NCBI GenBank assembly: GCA_036023115.1
Contig: JAYKKT010000041.1
Location: forward strand, 4,737,501 to 4,801,500
Origin: Brasenia schreberi
Lineage: Eukaryota; Streptophyta; Magnoliopsida; Nymphaeales; Cabombaceae
Direction of reading: 5' to 3'
Length of the DNA: 64,000 nucleotides
The position numbers were made by a program, and so were the translations under genes. Each line of letters begins with the position of its first letter. The stretch's first letter is position 1. Below, piece by piece: positions 40,201 to 45,285 of the stretch. Under the pieces are notes generated by a model. It did not search any database. It saw only the letters and a program-made list of their open reading frames with translations, and was not told the DNA's origin.

Positions 40201-41667
40201 ATCACTAACCACCTTCTCACAAAACAAACATCTGATCTTTAATCTCGAACCCTCAACTATTGTACCCCACTGCCATGCCGGATCATCAGACCGAGATTGA
40301 GAGTCTCTAACACCCCTTCTTGCTATCTCAATTGAACACTTCAATTCAATCAAAAACCTGAAAATAAAAGTACTTCATAAATCCCCAATCTTCACATAAC
40401 ACTCAAATAGAGTGTCTCCCACTTCATGAATGCAATAAAAATCATATCCACGCACTTAATAACTTCATATTTTGTCATTCAAAAAAAAAAAGCGCAAATA
40501 ACACCAAAAAATAATAAATACACAGAAAAAATTTCTGAAAAACACTTAAAATACACCACAATCCGAGTTAGGAGGCTTGCACGGACACCGTAGAGCACTT
40601 TTTTGGGAGCCTTGAACACCAAGGAAGGGAGAACCACCGGAAGAAGGCTTGAGCAGTCGTGAACAGATCTCAAAAACCCACAAAAATATGGATTTTTGTT
40701 CGGCCAACGACCCTTTAAAAGGGTCCCTGTGATACAGGTGATATGTGTCGTATTGTGCAATACAACCTGTATCGTGGTTGCCCACGATACGATATGTATA
40801 CGGTGCGATACGGCTAAGACTGGTTCAATGCGACATGGGTATCAATATGCTTTTTACAACATTGGGTTGGACAACAAAATTGTCTTTGTCTGAGTTTCAA
40901 AACTTCAAGAACACCTCAATACCTTCACAACCAAGTTTCACCACGAATTAGAAAACTAGCTTAACTTAGAAGAATTCTTGATTTTCTTGATTTTTAAAAT
41001 ATTTAAAAAAATTACGATATAACATGACACACCGGTCTCATGAACAAAAACTATATGTGATACCATATGGTACAAACAACACTGCCTACTATTACAACCT
41101 TTATTTTTTCGGTGGCAATATAATATGAGAGCCTCATCAACCATGTGGTGGGCCTAACTTATAGGGTGACTTACCATGCATGTCTAATCATTTCAAAAGA
41201 AATACTTCAAATGTGTTTTGTACGCTCAACATAGATATAAGTTCCAGAACACAACTCCAAAGGTAATGGACAACAATCCACCTTCACACACAACCAAATT
41301 CTCATGCATTGAAACAACTAGTTGAATACAAGAAATCTGATACTCTCCACCTTGTAGCTAAGTGCAAGATTTCTCGTTTCCAGTTATTTGCAACCTTCAT
41401 GAGCTAGAACTGACAAAGTATTTAGTCTATATTCTCGGCCATCATTTAAAGCGGAAAGAGCCATCATATGAGTATCAAAGTAGGGAAAGAAATAAAACCC
41501 TAGATTTACGCAGATCAGACAAATGAAATGAAAATATCAATCGTTAGCAAGCAAATAAAGAAAGAAGGAAGGAGTTATATTCGACAAAGAGGAAATGATG
41601 ACATTTGATACTCACAATGTGCAATAAGAACTCTGGTTTCGCCTTCACCACCACCCTTGGAACCCAT
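10167..41667 (-). CDS. RNASEH2B: RNase H2 subunit B homologue, seven exons, 3' end outside window
   Basis: Spliced plant gene for the non-catalytic B subunit of ribonuclease H2, the nuclear A/B/C complex that removes ribonucleotides from DNA and cuts RNA:DNA hybrids. Exons: 41667-41616, 21687-21604, 14818-14717, 14152-14076, 11654-11531, 11232-11168 and 10236-10167. They total 574 nt (191 codons plus 1 nt) with no stop and matching phase at every junction. Family signatures in order: [74 protein letters not shown]. Human RNASEH2B has the matching order (ATPVDP, then a KYYKYS..KTLKWL-like segment). About a third of the protein, including the C-terminal tail, must lie left of the window beyond an intron of over 10.1 kb. 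Introns 1, 2, 4 and 7 hold almost all the transposons in the window. Expression cannot be judged from sequence. Confidence 0.92.
11168..11232 (-). CDS. RNASEH2B: RNASEH2B exon 6
   Basis: 65 bp; acceptor ATATCTATACAG, donor GTGATC. Encodes (E)[20 protein letters not shown] and K. The KFYRLDD..VL.WL segment corresponds to the helix-starting region of human subunit B. Confidence 0.92.
11531..11654 (-). CDS. RNASEH2B: RNASEH2B exon 5, with GC donor
   Basis: 124 bp; acceptor TTTCAATTGCAG. Encodes [20 protein letters not shown] and on to VVCEVK plus the first base of Glu. The phase that joins to exon 6 (K-E-V-G) requires the exon to end AAAG before GCAAGC, so intron 5 (298 bp) starts with GC, not GT. 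A GT two codons earlier would break the frame into exon 6. Confidence 0.9.
11819..12064 (+). repeat. Left LTR of the intron-4 element
   Basis: 246 bp, TGTTGAAGG...TTATGTTCA, with a TATA-like GTATATAAAGG at about 11920. Same length as the right LTR but with scattered substitutions. Confidence 0.87.
12830..13075 (+). repeat. Right LTR of the intron-4 element
   Basis: 246 bp, TGTTAAAGG...TTTTGTTCA, following the purine tract. Confidence 0.87.
13096..13292 (-). mobile_element. Short RTE-derived SINE-like element, copy 2
   Basis: 197 bp with the CAA/TTG tail at its left end, so read right to left. Flanked by a 15-bp direct repeat TGCCTAATGATCAAA (13081-13095 and 13293-13307). Same design as the element at 6661-6863: RTE LINE 5' end (GGATAAAGGAGGGTTG) joined to RTE LINE 3' end (CTAGTATGGGAAAAGGCTTA). 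It landed a few bases from the right LTR of the intron-4 retrotransposon. Confidence 0.88.
13308..14075. other. Remainder of intron 4
   Basis: No transposon or coding similarity recognised; probably ancestral intron sequence. Confidence 0.5.
14076..14152 (-). CDS. RNASEH2B: RNASEH2B exon 4
   Basis: 77 bp; acceptor TGGTTTTGCAG, donor GTCAGT. Encodes [26 protein letters not shown]. The ATPxDPxF motif is the strongest family signature in the gene. Confidence 0.93.
14717..14818 (-). CDS. RNASEH2B: RNASEH2B exon 3
   Basis: 102 bp encoding [18 protein letters not shown] through [10 protein letters not shown]. Donor GTGCAC; acceptor TTTCATGGACAG, which is poor in pyrimidines. An alternative acceptor a few codons upstream (TTTTAAG) would keep the frame. 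This is the conserved strand-rich core that pairs with subunit C. Confidence 0.87.
14819..16484. other. Left part of intron 2
   Basis: No gene or recognisable transposon. It contains a (TA)n run at about 16361-16382. Probably ancestral intron sequence up to the Copia C insertion. Confidence 0.5.
16485..16854 (-). repeat. 3' LTR of Copia C
   Basis: 370 bp; on the minus strand starts TGTTAAAGAACTGGG and ends CTTCATTACA, with a TATA box (CTATAAATACTCC) near 16690. The next bases inward (16855-16869) are the polypurine tract. Confidence 0.92.
16910..17128 (-). pseudogene. Copia C RNase H C-terminal part after the stop
   Basis: Same frame as the pol ORF, separated by one TGA. It carries the conserved ending ([25 protein letters not shown]). 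The motif usually written CDNKSA reads CYNKSA here, so a catalytic Asp of RNase H is replaced by Tyr. Confidence 0.88.
17144..19597 (-). CDS. Copia C pol: integrase, reverse transcriptase, partial RNase H
   Basis: 817-residue open frame covering the integrase zinc motif (H34, H39, C60, C63), integrase core (D90 in SDVWGP, D153 in RSDSGGEF, E189 in SERKHR), reverse transcriptase ([15 protein letters not shown] near residue 600) and the start of RNase H (TDADW near 759, SSTEAEY near 800). It acts with gag and protease to copy element RNA and insert the DNA. The frame ends at an in-frame TGA after TELTWL; the same frame continues in 17128-16910. Frameshifts upstream detach it from gag, so no complete polyprotein can be made. 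Confidence 0.93.
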   Translation of the reverse strand: MIGRGHREDGLYIMDYLHSIGYVNVLTNDALLWHKRLGHLNAQKLYQYPLGMKFKESFSCKDCVLGKMQHLPFPNKTHVTTRPFEIIHSDVWGPTPVLSKGGISYYVIFVDDFTRYTWVYFLKAKSDVFQNFVIFHSLVKNQFDSEIKIFRSDSGGEFMSKDFENHLNKFGIIHQTSCSKTPQQNGVSERKHRHILETTRTLLLSSGVPKKFWVEAIMTTVYLINRMLSSVLQNMSPIEKLFKVSPNYSRLLVFGCKCFVYTDKDDKLSSRAIECVFLGYGITKKGYRCYDCKNDKLYVSRDVRFFENEYVFKSMDDDSSINDSSYSFLNDILGEEVIHQENELDEPIITRHSVTPFDQHYNRRSIPIPRRSNRDSRPPKRFVSYDSFSLRYRALVTNISAIKEPKTFKEAQLSQEWTHAMNEELDALFRAQTWDIVSRPSNKKTIGCRWVYKIKTNGDGSLDRYKARLVAKGYSQEYGIDYEETFAPVARMTTVRTLIAVCAIHHWNIYQLDVKNAFLNGWLKEEVYMEPPPGLNLPRNQVLKLKRALYGLKQAPKAWFDRMTEFMTLHGFTICYTDTTLFIRKSSAGIVILLLYVDDMIITSSDDTGIQQIKQELGNVFKMKDLGQLSYFLGIEVTHDDRGFFLSQTKFTNDVILRSGITDDKVVETPEVINQKMRLVDGELLSDPTPYRQMVGALTYLTITRPDIAHAVHTVSQFQHAPTSVHMSAIMRIVRYIRQTSTKGVFLSSSSLFQLLAYTDADWGGDVNDMHSTIGYCIFLGHSLISWRCKKQQKVSLSSTEAEYRAMANTTTELTWL
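19696..20781 (-). pseudogene. Copia C gag and protease, frameshifted
   Basis: Gag begins at 20781 ([20 protein letters not shown]) and continues in three frames: 20781-20518, 20420-20199 and 20037-19696. A zinc knuckle of the C-x2-C-x4-H-x4-C type ([14 protein letters not shown]) lies near 20085-20045. The protease active site near 19880 reads [11 protein letters not shown]; the usual motif has DSG, so the active-site glycine is replaced by serine. Confidence 0.85.
20915..20927 (-). other. Primer-binding site of Copia C
   Basis: Minus-strand TGGTATCAGAGCT directly follows the 5' LTR. This is the usual plant Copia site, complementary to the 3' end of initiator methionine tRNA. Confidence 0.93.
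20928..21291 (-). repeat. 5' LTR of Copia C
   Basis: 364 bp, same ends as the 3' LTR. The TATA-like box lies near 21130. Its central GC-rich block differs from the 3' LTR over about 40 bp. Confidence 0.92.
21292..21603. other. Right end of intron 2
   Basis: Unique-looking intron sequence between Copia C and exon 2; nothing else recognised. Confidence 0.5.
21604..21687 (-). CDS. RNASEH2B: RNASEH2B exon 2
   Basis: 84 bp; acceptor with a T-run ending TTTAG (21688 onward), donor GTAAGC. Two bases complete the split Cys codon from exon 1. It then encodes a Ser-rich segment ending [10 protein letters not shown] plus the first base of Gly. The LRHPKSG motif is typical of plant subunit B. It lies between the Copia C element (intron 2) and the hAT nest (intron 1). 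Confidence 0.88.
21805..22318. mobile_element. Putative non-autonomous DNA element with ~35-bp inverted ends
   Basis: Left end TCATGGTTTGGCTCA (about 21806-21820) is the imperfect inverse of right end TGAGCCAAGCCATGA (about 22293-22310). The similarity extends inward through CAGCTTGT and AAGCT. The ends are rich in GAGCCAA/GGCTCA motifs. The interior holds a 110-codon open frame on the minus strand (22331-21999) that I cannot identify. No clear target duplication was found, so the exact limits and superfamily are open. Confidence 0.5.
22462..23941 (+). mobile_element. hAT-A copy a, 5' part, interrupted
   Basis: Starts with the hAT-A terminus CAGTGTTATGCAG and a subterminal zone full of ATATGATAC/GTATCGT-like motifs (22475-22640). 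It continues into a decayed BED zinc finger region (about 23200-23330) and the acidic/Ser-rich linker and start of DUF659 (23400-23935, with ATGACAAATGGATGGACAG). It is broken at 23942 by another hAT-A 5' end. Confidence 0.72.
23942..26394 (+). mobile_element. hAT-A copy b, inserted in or joined to copy a
   Basis: New 5' terminus CAGTGTTATTGTATCAC, then ~150 bp of GTATCGTAT-type repeats, a decayed BED finger (24540-24660), linker, DUF659 (25130-25370, including a [21 protein letters not shown] stretch) and the C-terminal dimerisation region (25380-26240; [21 protein letters not shown]). Many stops. No 3' terminus is seen; it changes near 26395 to sequence matching an earlier part of the transposase. 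Confidence 0.72.
26395..27103 (+). pseudogene. hAT-A transposase fragment (third + strand piece)
   Basis: Restarts at the DEIK.A.E.CQDITKF segment and runs to the dimerisation domain ([16 protein letters not shown] at about 26810). It may be the displaced 3' half of copy a. Interrupted at 27104 by copy c, whose 8-bp target duplication ATTAGATG is 27096-27103. Confidence 0.68.
27405..27677 (-). pseudogene. hAT-A transposase C-terminal acidic exon of copy c
   Basis: 90-codon frame downstream of the dimerisation region: [17 protein letters not shown], then an acidic tail rich in Asp and Glu ending GEDKII. The same tail is seen in decayed form in copy b at 26040-26230. Confidence 0.7.
28482..28927 (-). 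pseudogene. hAT-A transposase DUF659/middle segment of copy c
   Basis: Two overlapping open frames (28927-28721 and 28748-28482) encode the DUF659 stretch with [19 protein letters not shown] and the following D-rich helix region ([17 protein letters not shown]). DUF659 carries part of the hAT RNase H-like fold. A frameshift separates the two frames. Confidence 0.8.
29113..29797 (+). mobile_element. hAT-B deletion derivative nested in hAT-A copy c, carries RRM fragment
   Basis: 685 bp. Ends are CTAAGTCACA and, inverted, CTATGTCACA (9 of 10 match), flanked by 8-mers GGCATCTT (29105-29112) and GGTGTCTT (29798-29805). The first ~90 bp and last ~240 bp match the ends of the 3.7-kb hAT-B element at 35772-39515. 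The transposase is gone; the middle ~230 bp encodes an RRM domain fragment on the minus strand. The uninterrupted hAT-A sequence at 39.65 kb (GGCATCTTGTATCCTG) shows the empty site. Confidence 0.88.
29228..29457 (-). pseudogene. Captured RRM (RNA-recognition motif) gene fragment
   Basis: On the minus strand one frame reads FIGRVS(stop)[12 protein letters not shown], then [14 protein letters not shown], then RGFGFIVF (the RNP1 motif), then [10 protein letters not shown]. This order, spacing and RNP1 match the first RRM of plant hnRNP/Musashi-like RNA-binding proteins. It has three in-frame stops, so it is not translated as a domain. It lies wholly within the hAT-B derivative and is absent from the longer hAT-B copy, so it was probably copied from a host gene. 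No intron is visible within it. Confidence 0.87.
30949..31030. repeat. hAT-A terminal-type sequence left of the LINE
   Basis: After the right target duplication of copy c comes GTCGTGTCTCTGTGAT (30957-30972), then sequence (31002-31043) nearly identical to the hAT-A end at 35169-35213. It is part of a hAT-A terminal fragment into which the RTE LINE inserted; the fragment resumes at 34342-34402. Confidence 0.6.
31044..34328 (-). mobile_element. Full-length RTE LINE, copy 2
   Basis: 3,285 bp, read right to left, flanked by a perfect 13-bp duplication ATACGATACACTA (31031-31043 and 34329-34341). The 3' end is AAGGCTTAGTTGTTGTTGTAG, the TTG-repeat tail typical of plant RTE elements. A single reading frame covers almost the whole element. 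The 5' non-coding end is about 125 bp and is the part shared with the short SINE-like elements. It sits in intron 1 of the host gene in sense orientation. Confidence 0.95.
31070..34201 (-). pseudogene. RTE LINE ORF (endonuclease plus reverse transcriptase), four stops
   Basis: One frame of 1,044 codons from ATG at 34201 to the stop at 31070, with internal stops near 34143, 33680, 33092 and 31970 and no frameshift. Endonuclease signatures: [41 protein letters not shown] signatures: [36 protein letters not shown]. The C-terminal region ends [12 protein letters not shown] and GRPQKYW. The enzyme would nick genomic DNA and prime reverse transcription there. Comparison with copy 1 shows three of the four stops come from C to T changes (CAG, CGA, CAA codons) and one from G to T. 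Confidence 0.92.
34342..34456. repeat. hAT-A terminal fragment right of the LINE
   Basis: Continues the hAT-A end broken by the LINE and ends ATAACACTA, followed by ATTAGATA and then GTCGTGTCTCTGTGAT (34441-34456). The same two blocks, AACACTAATTAGAT and GTCGTGTCTCTGTGAT, occur at 30934-30972 about 3.5 kb to the left. Confidence 0.55.
34457..34851 (-). mobile_element. hAT-B terminal fragment (third copy), poorly defined
   Basis: On the minus strand 34850-34760 matches the hAT-B 5' end (GTGCGACACCAATACCGTGTC, AACGTGTCGA). The remainder to about 34460 is GA-rich and unassigned. No opposite terminus or target duplication was found. Confidence 0.5.
34852..35159 (+). pseudogene. hAT-A fragment, linker region
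   Basis: Matches the BED-to-DUF659 linker of copy a (23330-23650): an acidic stretch, then a Ser/Arg-rich stretch and a CACTTTTTCCTCC end. Not an intact frame. Confidence 0.6.
35998..36161 (+). repeat. 82-bp tandem duplication in hAT-B leader
   Basis: Two adjacent 82-bp copies (35998-36079 and 36080-36161) of a C/T-rich block starting GA(C/T)GCCGCTCCG. They differ by a few substitutions. Confidence 0.9.
36925..39180 (+). pseudogene. hAT-B transposase, several breaks
   Basis: BED-type hAT transposase distinct from hAT-A. Start ATGACCGACAATAG at 36925; a frameshift near 36960; BED finger about 37060-37200 ([25 protein letters not shown]); DUF659 37400-37920 ([33 protein letters not shown]); middle 37941-38423 ([19 protein letters not shown]); C-terminal 38430-38768 ([12 protein letters not shown]); dimerisation 38780-38940 ([19 protein letters not shown]). 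In-frame stops at 37500, 37571 and 38421 and frameshifts show it is dead. Confidence 0.87.
39524..40120 (-). pseudogene. hAT-A transposase N-terminal half of copy e
   Basis: 198 codons open: acidic segment ([13 protein letters not shown]), basic Ser-rich segment ([20 protein letters not shown]), then [14 protein letters not shown] and the start of DUF659, ending CTIMTDG exactly at the edge of the nested hAT-B. This is the best preserved hAT-A coding stretch in the window. The BED finger is upstream in 40353-40168, separated by a stop/frameshift. Confidence 0.82.
40168..40353 (-). pseudogene. hAT-A BED zinc finger of copy e
   Basis: 61-codon frame with [13 protein letters not shown] and a BED finger, C-x2-C (CLFC) followed by RLKHHT. 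BED fingers bind the transposon ends. A frameshift near 40165 separates it from the rest. Confidence 0.8.
40823..41615. other. Right end of intron 1
   Basis: Sequence between the hAT nest and exon 1. I see no transposon or coding match; probably ancestral intron sequence. Confidence 0.5.
41616..41667 (-). CDS. RNASEH2B: RNASEH2B exon 1 (coding part)
   Basis: Starts with ATG at 41667 ([17 protein letters not shown]), 17 codons plus 1 nt, followed by a good donor GTGAGT (41615-41610). The start is chosen because no other in-frame ATG lies just upstream and ETRVLIA is conserved near the N-terminus of plant family members. It is followed by intron 1 of 19,928 bp. Confidence 0.87.
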
Positions 41668-42010
41668 AGTGGGGGAAGAATAAGAAGCCTCGAACTGCTC
41701 TTTTGACCCGGGAAGCTTTAGCGAATAATTTGAGTGGAGAAACCTTTTACGAGTCCGATTAAATGTCCAACCAAAGGACTGTTACAGCCGGGAAATGCCA
41801 CTACCGCCGGCTAAAAGTCCGGATTCTCTCTCTCTCTCTCTTTGGCTCTCTTTGCCTCTTGATTGATGTGAAGGTGATAAAATTCTGAAGAGTTGCAGGG
41901 AGAGCGAACAACATAGTTACGAGAAAGGGGGGAAAGGGTTTCCGCTCTAATCTTGGAAACCGCTTTGGGCTTCTTGAGAACGCGGGAAAGAATGCGATTG
42001 GACATTTATG
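41668..42010 (-). promoter_or_regulatory. Probable RNASEH2B 5' leader and promoter region
   Basis: Region upstream of the exon 1 ATG. It has a (TC)n tract at about 41826-41848, which reads (GA)n on the gene strand, a common feature of plant 5' leaders and a binding site type for BBR/BPC factors. GC content rises compared with the transposon flanks. No convincing TATA box was found. The PMD debris starts about 42020, so the intact promoter may be only about 350 bp. Confidence 0.55.
41811..42005 (-). CDS. Small open frame upstream of RNASEH2B (64 codons), uncertain
   Basis: MSNRILSRVLKKPKAVSKIR... is rich in Arg, Lys, Ser and Leu with few acidic residues in its first half, as in mitochondrial presequences. 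It ends within the GA tract (KERERENPDF). It could be an upstream ORF in the RNASEH2B leader, an alternative first exon, or chance. No family is recognised. Confidence 0.25.
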   Translation of the reverse strand: MSNRILSRVLKKPKAVSKIRAETLSPLSRNYVVRSPCNSSEFYHLHINQEAKRAKERERENPDF

Positions 42011-42019
42011 ATCGTGTCG

Positions 42020-42480
42020 TGTAATTTTGTATCCGTATCTTGGTTTTCCTTAGGTTGCGTCCGTATCGAGCAATGCATTCACAGCAATTTATCGGTTATT
42101 GGGGTCCTTCATGGCCTATTTATACGGACAGATGAGAAAGGCTTCGTGCACAGAAGCACAATTACTATAGTACTCAGCTTCATGCTTGGGGTGTAGCTAT
42201 AGGCTTCTTAGATAGAGGCACACCTGTGTAATTATTTTCTTGTTTGTTTTAATGTAGCAATAATAAGTTCATAACTTAGATGAGTTGATTGGCAGTCTCG
42301 TGCTGATAGGTGGATGGATAGTGTTACTCACATAGGTCATCCTATTCATCAACTTGATGCATATTGTAGGCAATTGGATGGGCTACAATATTGTCGATCC
42401 TTTCATAAAGAAGAGTACCAATACTACATTTTAGCGAGTAGTGATTACCGAACTTATACTTACATTAAAATTCACTAATC
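42020..42480 (+). pseudogene. Plant mobile domain (PMD) element fragment 1
   Basis: Decayed coding sequence with LHAWGVAIGFLDRGTPV (42165-42220), like the YAWG..LAYLY core of PMD proteins, followed by WMDSVTHIGHPIHQLD and CRQLDGLQ (42310-42390). PMD domains occur in plant transposons and in the MAIL/MAIN proteins. It matches the PMD fragment at 44.4-44.85 kb. No intact frame. Confidence 0.62.
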
Positions 42481-42526
42481 AAAAGAAGAGGGTGGCTCAT
42501 CCACCTACTATTTTCTTAGTGTCCAT

Positions 42527-42811
42527 TTATCTATTATTTTTAATATCAATATTTTTACTCGTCATGTGTTTGTCACTCCTTTTATACCCAAGCAATACCT
42601 TACTTGTTACTCCTTTACTCTTCGAATAAAAAATAATAATAACAATATTATTCTTCCTCATAACATTTCTTACACACTCAGTAAGTTCATTATAACTGCT
42701 AAATGCATCATTTGTCCCAAACACAGGTGAATAGTTCAGTCTATCACCCTCGCTATTAACAAATGTTTCTACTTCATCGGCTAAACAGTTAAAAAATATA
42801 TCATCTGACAC
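42527..42811 (-). pseudogene. FAR1/MULE-like transposase N-terminal fragment
   Basis: 94-codon frame containing DAFSSYNELTECVRNVMRKN, then IVIIIFYSKSKG and VLLGYKRSDKH. This order (aromatic-x-S..EL..WVR, then a hydrophobic strand, then LGC.R.G.Y) is the N-terminal DNA-binding region of FAR1-like MULE proteins. The cysteine and following residues of the usual zinc motif are not conserved here and the catalytic domain is absent. Confidence 0.55.
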
Positions 42812-43645
42812 ATTATAATAACTTTCAATCTCTTTAGTCTTAGTATAATAAGTACCTTGATCAATTGTCGTCTTCTTAAAATAGATTTTGTGCTTTCGCT
42901 CAAGTTATTTATCATTCTATAATAAATAAAGTAATATAAGGTTTGAAGCATATATAACACATAACACATGTCTCGTTTGATTGAGATGCAACACAGGTGC
43001 ACCTCACCTTTGGGAGAGATGTGACTGAACAATGTCTCTCTCTCACGAAAAGACATGATGAAATTATGTCTCTCTCCAATGAGAATGAGGATCAAGTGCA
43101 TCTTTATATGGAGAGAGACGTGAATGTGTCACGATATGAATCGAAAATCTGTCGAGTGAATCCTTCGACCCAAAATCGTGAAACGTCAACCAAAATTTAA
43201 AAAAAAACAAAATGGTAACATAAACTTATGAAAATAAGAAGATATTACTGACAACCAATCTCTAGAAACCTCGAAAAATCCAATGAGACGGATCATTCAT
43301 CTCTTTCTTTTTCTTTTTCTTTTCTTTTCTTTTTCTTTTTGTTGTTTCGTAAATCTCCAATGAAGTTTACAAGAGAATAATCATGTGTTTTTTGGCTGCA
43401 AAGAAAGCAATAATAACTCTTAATGGATGAAATGTTGGTCATGAGAGTAAAAAAAGGAAATACTGAAATTGTGTGTGGGGAGGAAAGAGAAAATTTATAC
43501 ATGTAATATTATTTATTAGTTTGCTTGTATTACATACTTTGTAGCATATTCATATATTCTAAGGAAATATATCTTTTGTTTGGATTTTGTAATAGCTAAG
43601 AATTAGAGAGGTGATGATTTACCATATGAATGTGGTCCACTATAT
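42812..43645. other. No gene recognised
   Basis: Contains a 67-codon open frame (42997-43200) of unknown nature and a TTTTC-repeat tract at 43300-43341. Probably transposon debris linked to the flanking MULE/PMD fragments. Confidence 0.4.
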
Positions 43646-45285
43646 GGTCATATTTTTATGACATTGTCGACAAGGCCGAATGCCTTATAGTTGGCATATA
43701 GTGGATGATCATGGTGAGATGAGGAGAAGGGGTATGTGGAGTTTGTCAAAGGCGGATCATTCTAAGATTCAGCCTGACTTCAAGATGAATTATGCAATAA
43801 CATCTTCATAAGAAAAGGATTCTTAAATATGATTATTACTAACAAACATTATGCATAAATATGTACATAATGTTGAAATCGGTGATATGCAATATGTGAT
43901 ACAATGTTATGGTTGAATGACTATTTTGGCAAGGAGATGTATTACTCTAAGGTAGTTTGTAAGATATTGTGAAATGGTCATGATTTTCTAAGCAATGAGA
44001 TTTATCATTTCAAACATTGTACCAAACATTATTGACTACCTTTGTCGAGTGATCACAACCTGACACTAAAAGCTTATGTCTTGAGGTGAGATAACTATCA
44101 CTTAAAATGATATTAATGAAATTTTAAGCCTTTTGACGGGCAGCCTCCTTGTATCTTTTATATGGCCAATGGGGGTAACAGATGAGATATGTATTTACTA
44201 AACTTATGGATATGGACTATGATGAAGTGAAGTTATAGATGAAATCTTGAATATGAAGTTTGATATACTCTAGCTATGTACTTAGTATAAGGTATCGTTA
44301 ATTTTGTTGTATCATATTAGATACACCATATACTATGATAAGTTGAAGGACAAGGTACCGGTTTCCATTGTATATTTGTTGGCCAACAAATTATGGAGGG
44401 TCAACAAGTATGCTTGGGGTGAATTAACATTGGCCTATTTATACAAACATATGAAAAAGGCTTCCTGTTGATAGGCACACTAGCTTAGTTAACCAAAATA
44501 CTTTACTTTATACTTGGGGTGTAGTAATATTTGCCTATTTGTACATCAAGTTGGAAAAGGCTTCTTGCACATACGTACACCATCTTAATTATTTTTTATT
44601 TGCTACAATGTATAATAAGTTCATAATTAACTTATGGATAAATGTTCGTTTATATTGTATGCAATGATGTACGAGTACTTTCTAATGTTTAGAGTGAGGC
44701 AACAACCCGGATAGGTTGACCGGCAACCTTATGTTGCTGGGTAGATGGGTAGTGTTACTCATAGGAGTCATTCTATTGATCATCTTAATACGTATTGTGG
44801 CCAATTGGACATGACAGAGGCTCACCAAGTATGTGGTTATGGATATTATATATTTAGTTGTGATTTGCTCTAAATAGTGATTGTTGTTACAAGAATGTTT
44901 ATATCATTTATCCTTTTTGTGCAAATCAGGTGGCAACCTTATTATTGAAAAAGGTACAGGGATAAGACTTTATTTGTTCCAGTTTCATGATTGTGTTATA
45001 TGTTTGGACATCATAGAATCGTATATATCTAATAGAGTTACTCATATATTCAAACATTGTCAATAGATCTTAGTTGATCCACTAAGGCCCATGGGAGCAT
45101 ATAGACCATGTAAGCTACTGCCTATAGATGGAGTATCAATTACAAGATGCTCTTAGACAGCAACACAACAATAACTTAGTGTTCAAGTATCATACCCACA
45201 CAAGTGTGATAGTTCATACATGGGTTGGTACATCACTCAGACTAGTCACTTTTTATTTGGAGATTCTTTGTGTCATTATGAAGAC
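43646..45285 (+). pseudogene. PMD element fragment 2
   Basis: Decayed PMD coding sequence. A GE(I)TIT..DIN segment (44085-44140) corresponds to the conserved GECTITLQDV region. LLANKLWRVNKYAWGELTLA and YLYKHMKKAS lie at 44375-44460, and a second YTWGVVIFAYLY copy at 44510-44550. Multiple stops. Its right edge is the tandem array. Confidence 0.68.

Larger units (their letters stand above)
35160..40822 (-). mobile_element. hAT-A copy e, split by a full hAT-B element
   Basis: The left terminus GAGTGTTATATGTATCAC and, inverted, the right terminus CAGTCTTAGCCGTATCGCACCG match hAT-A ends. Transposase pieces: BED finger (40353-40168; [23 protein letters not shown]), linker/DUF659 start (40120-39524), DUF659 and middle (35763-35240). 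The dimerisation domain and acidic tail are missing, so this is a deletion derivative. hAT-B lies at 35772-39515. Flanking 8-mers (CCAACTAC and GTTCAATG) do not match, so one end may be rearranged. Confidence 0.75.
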
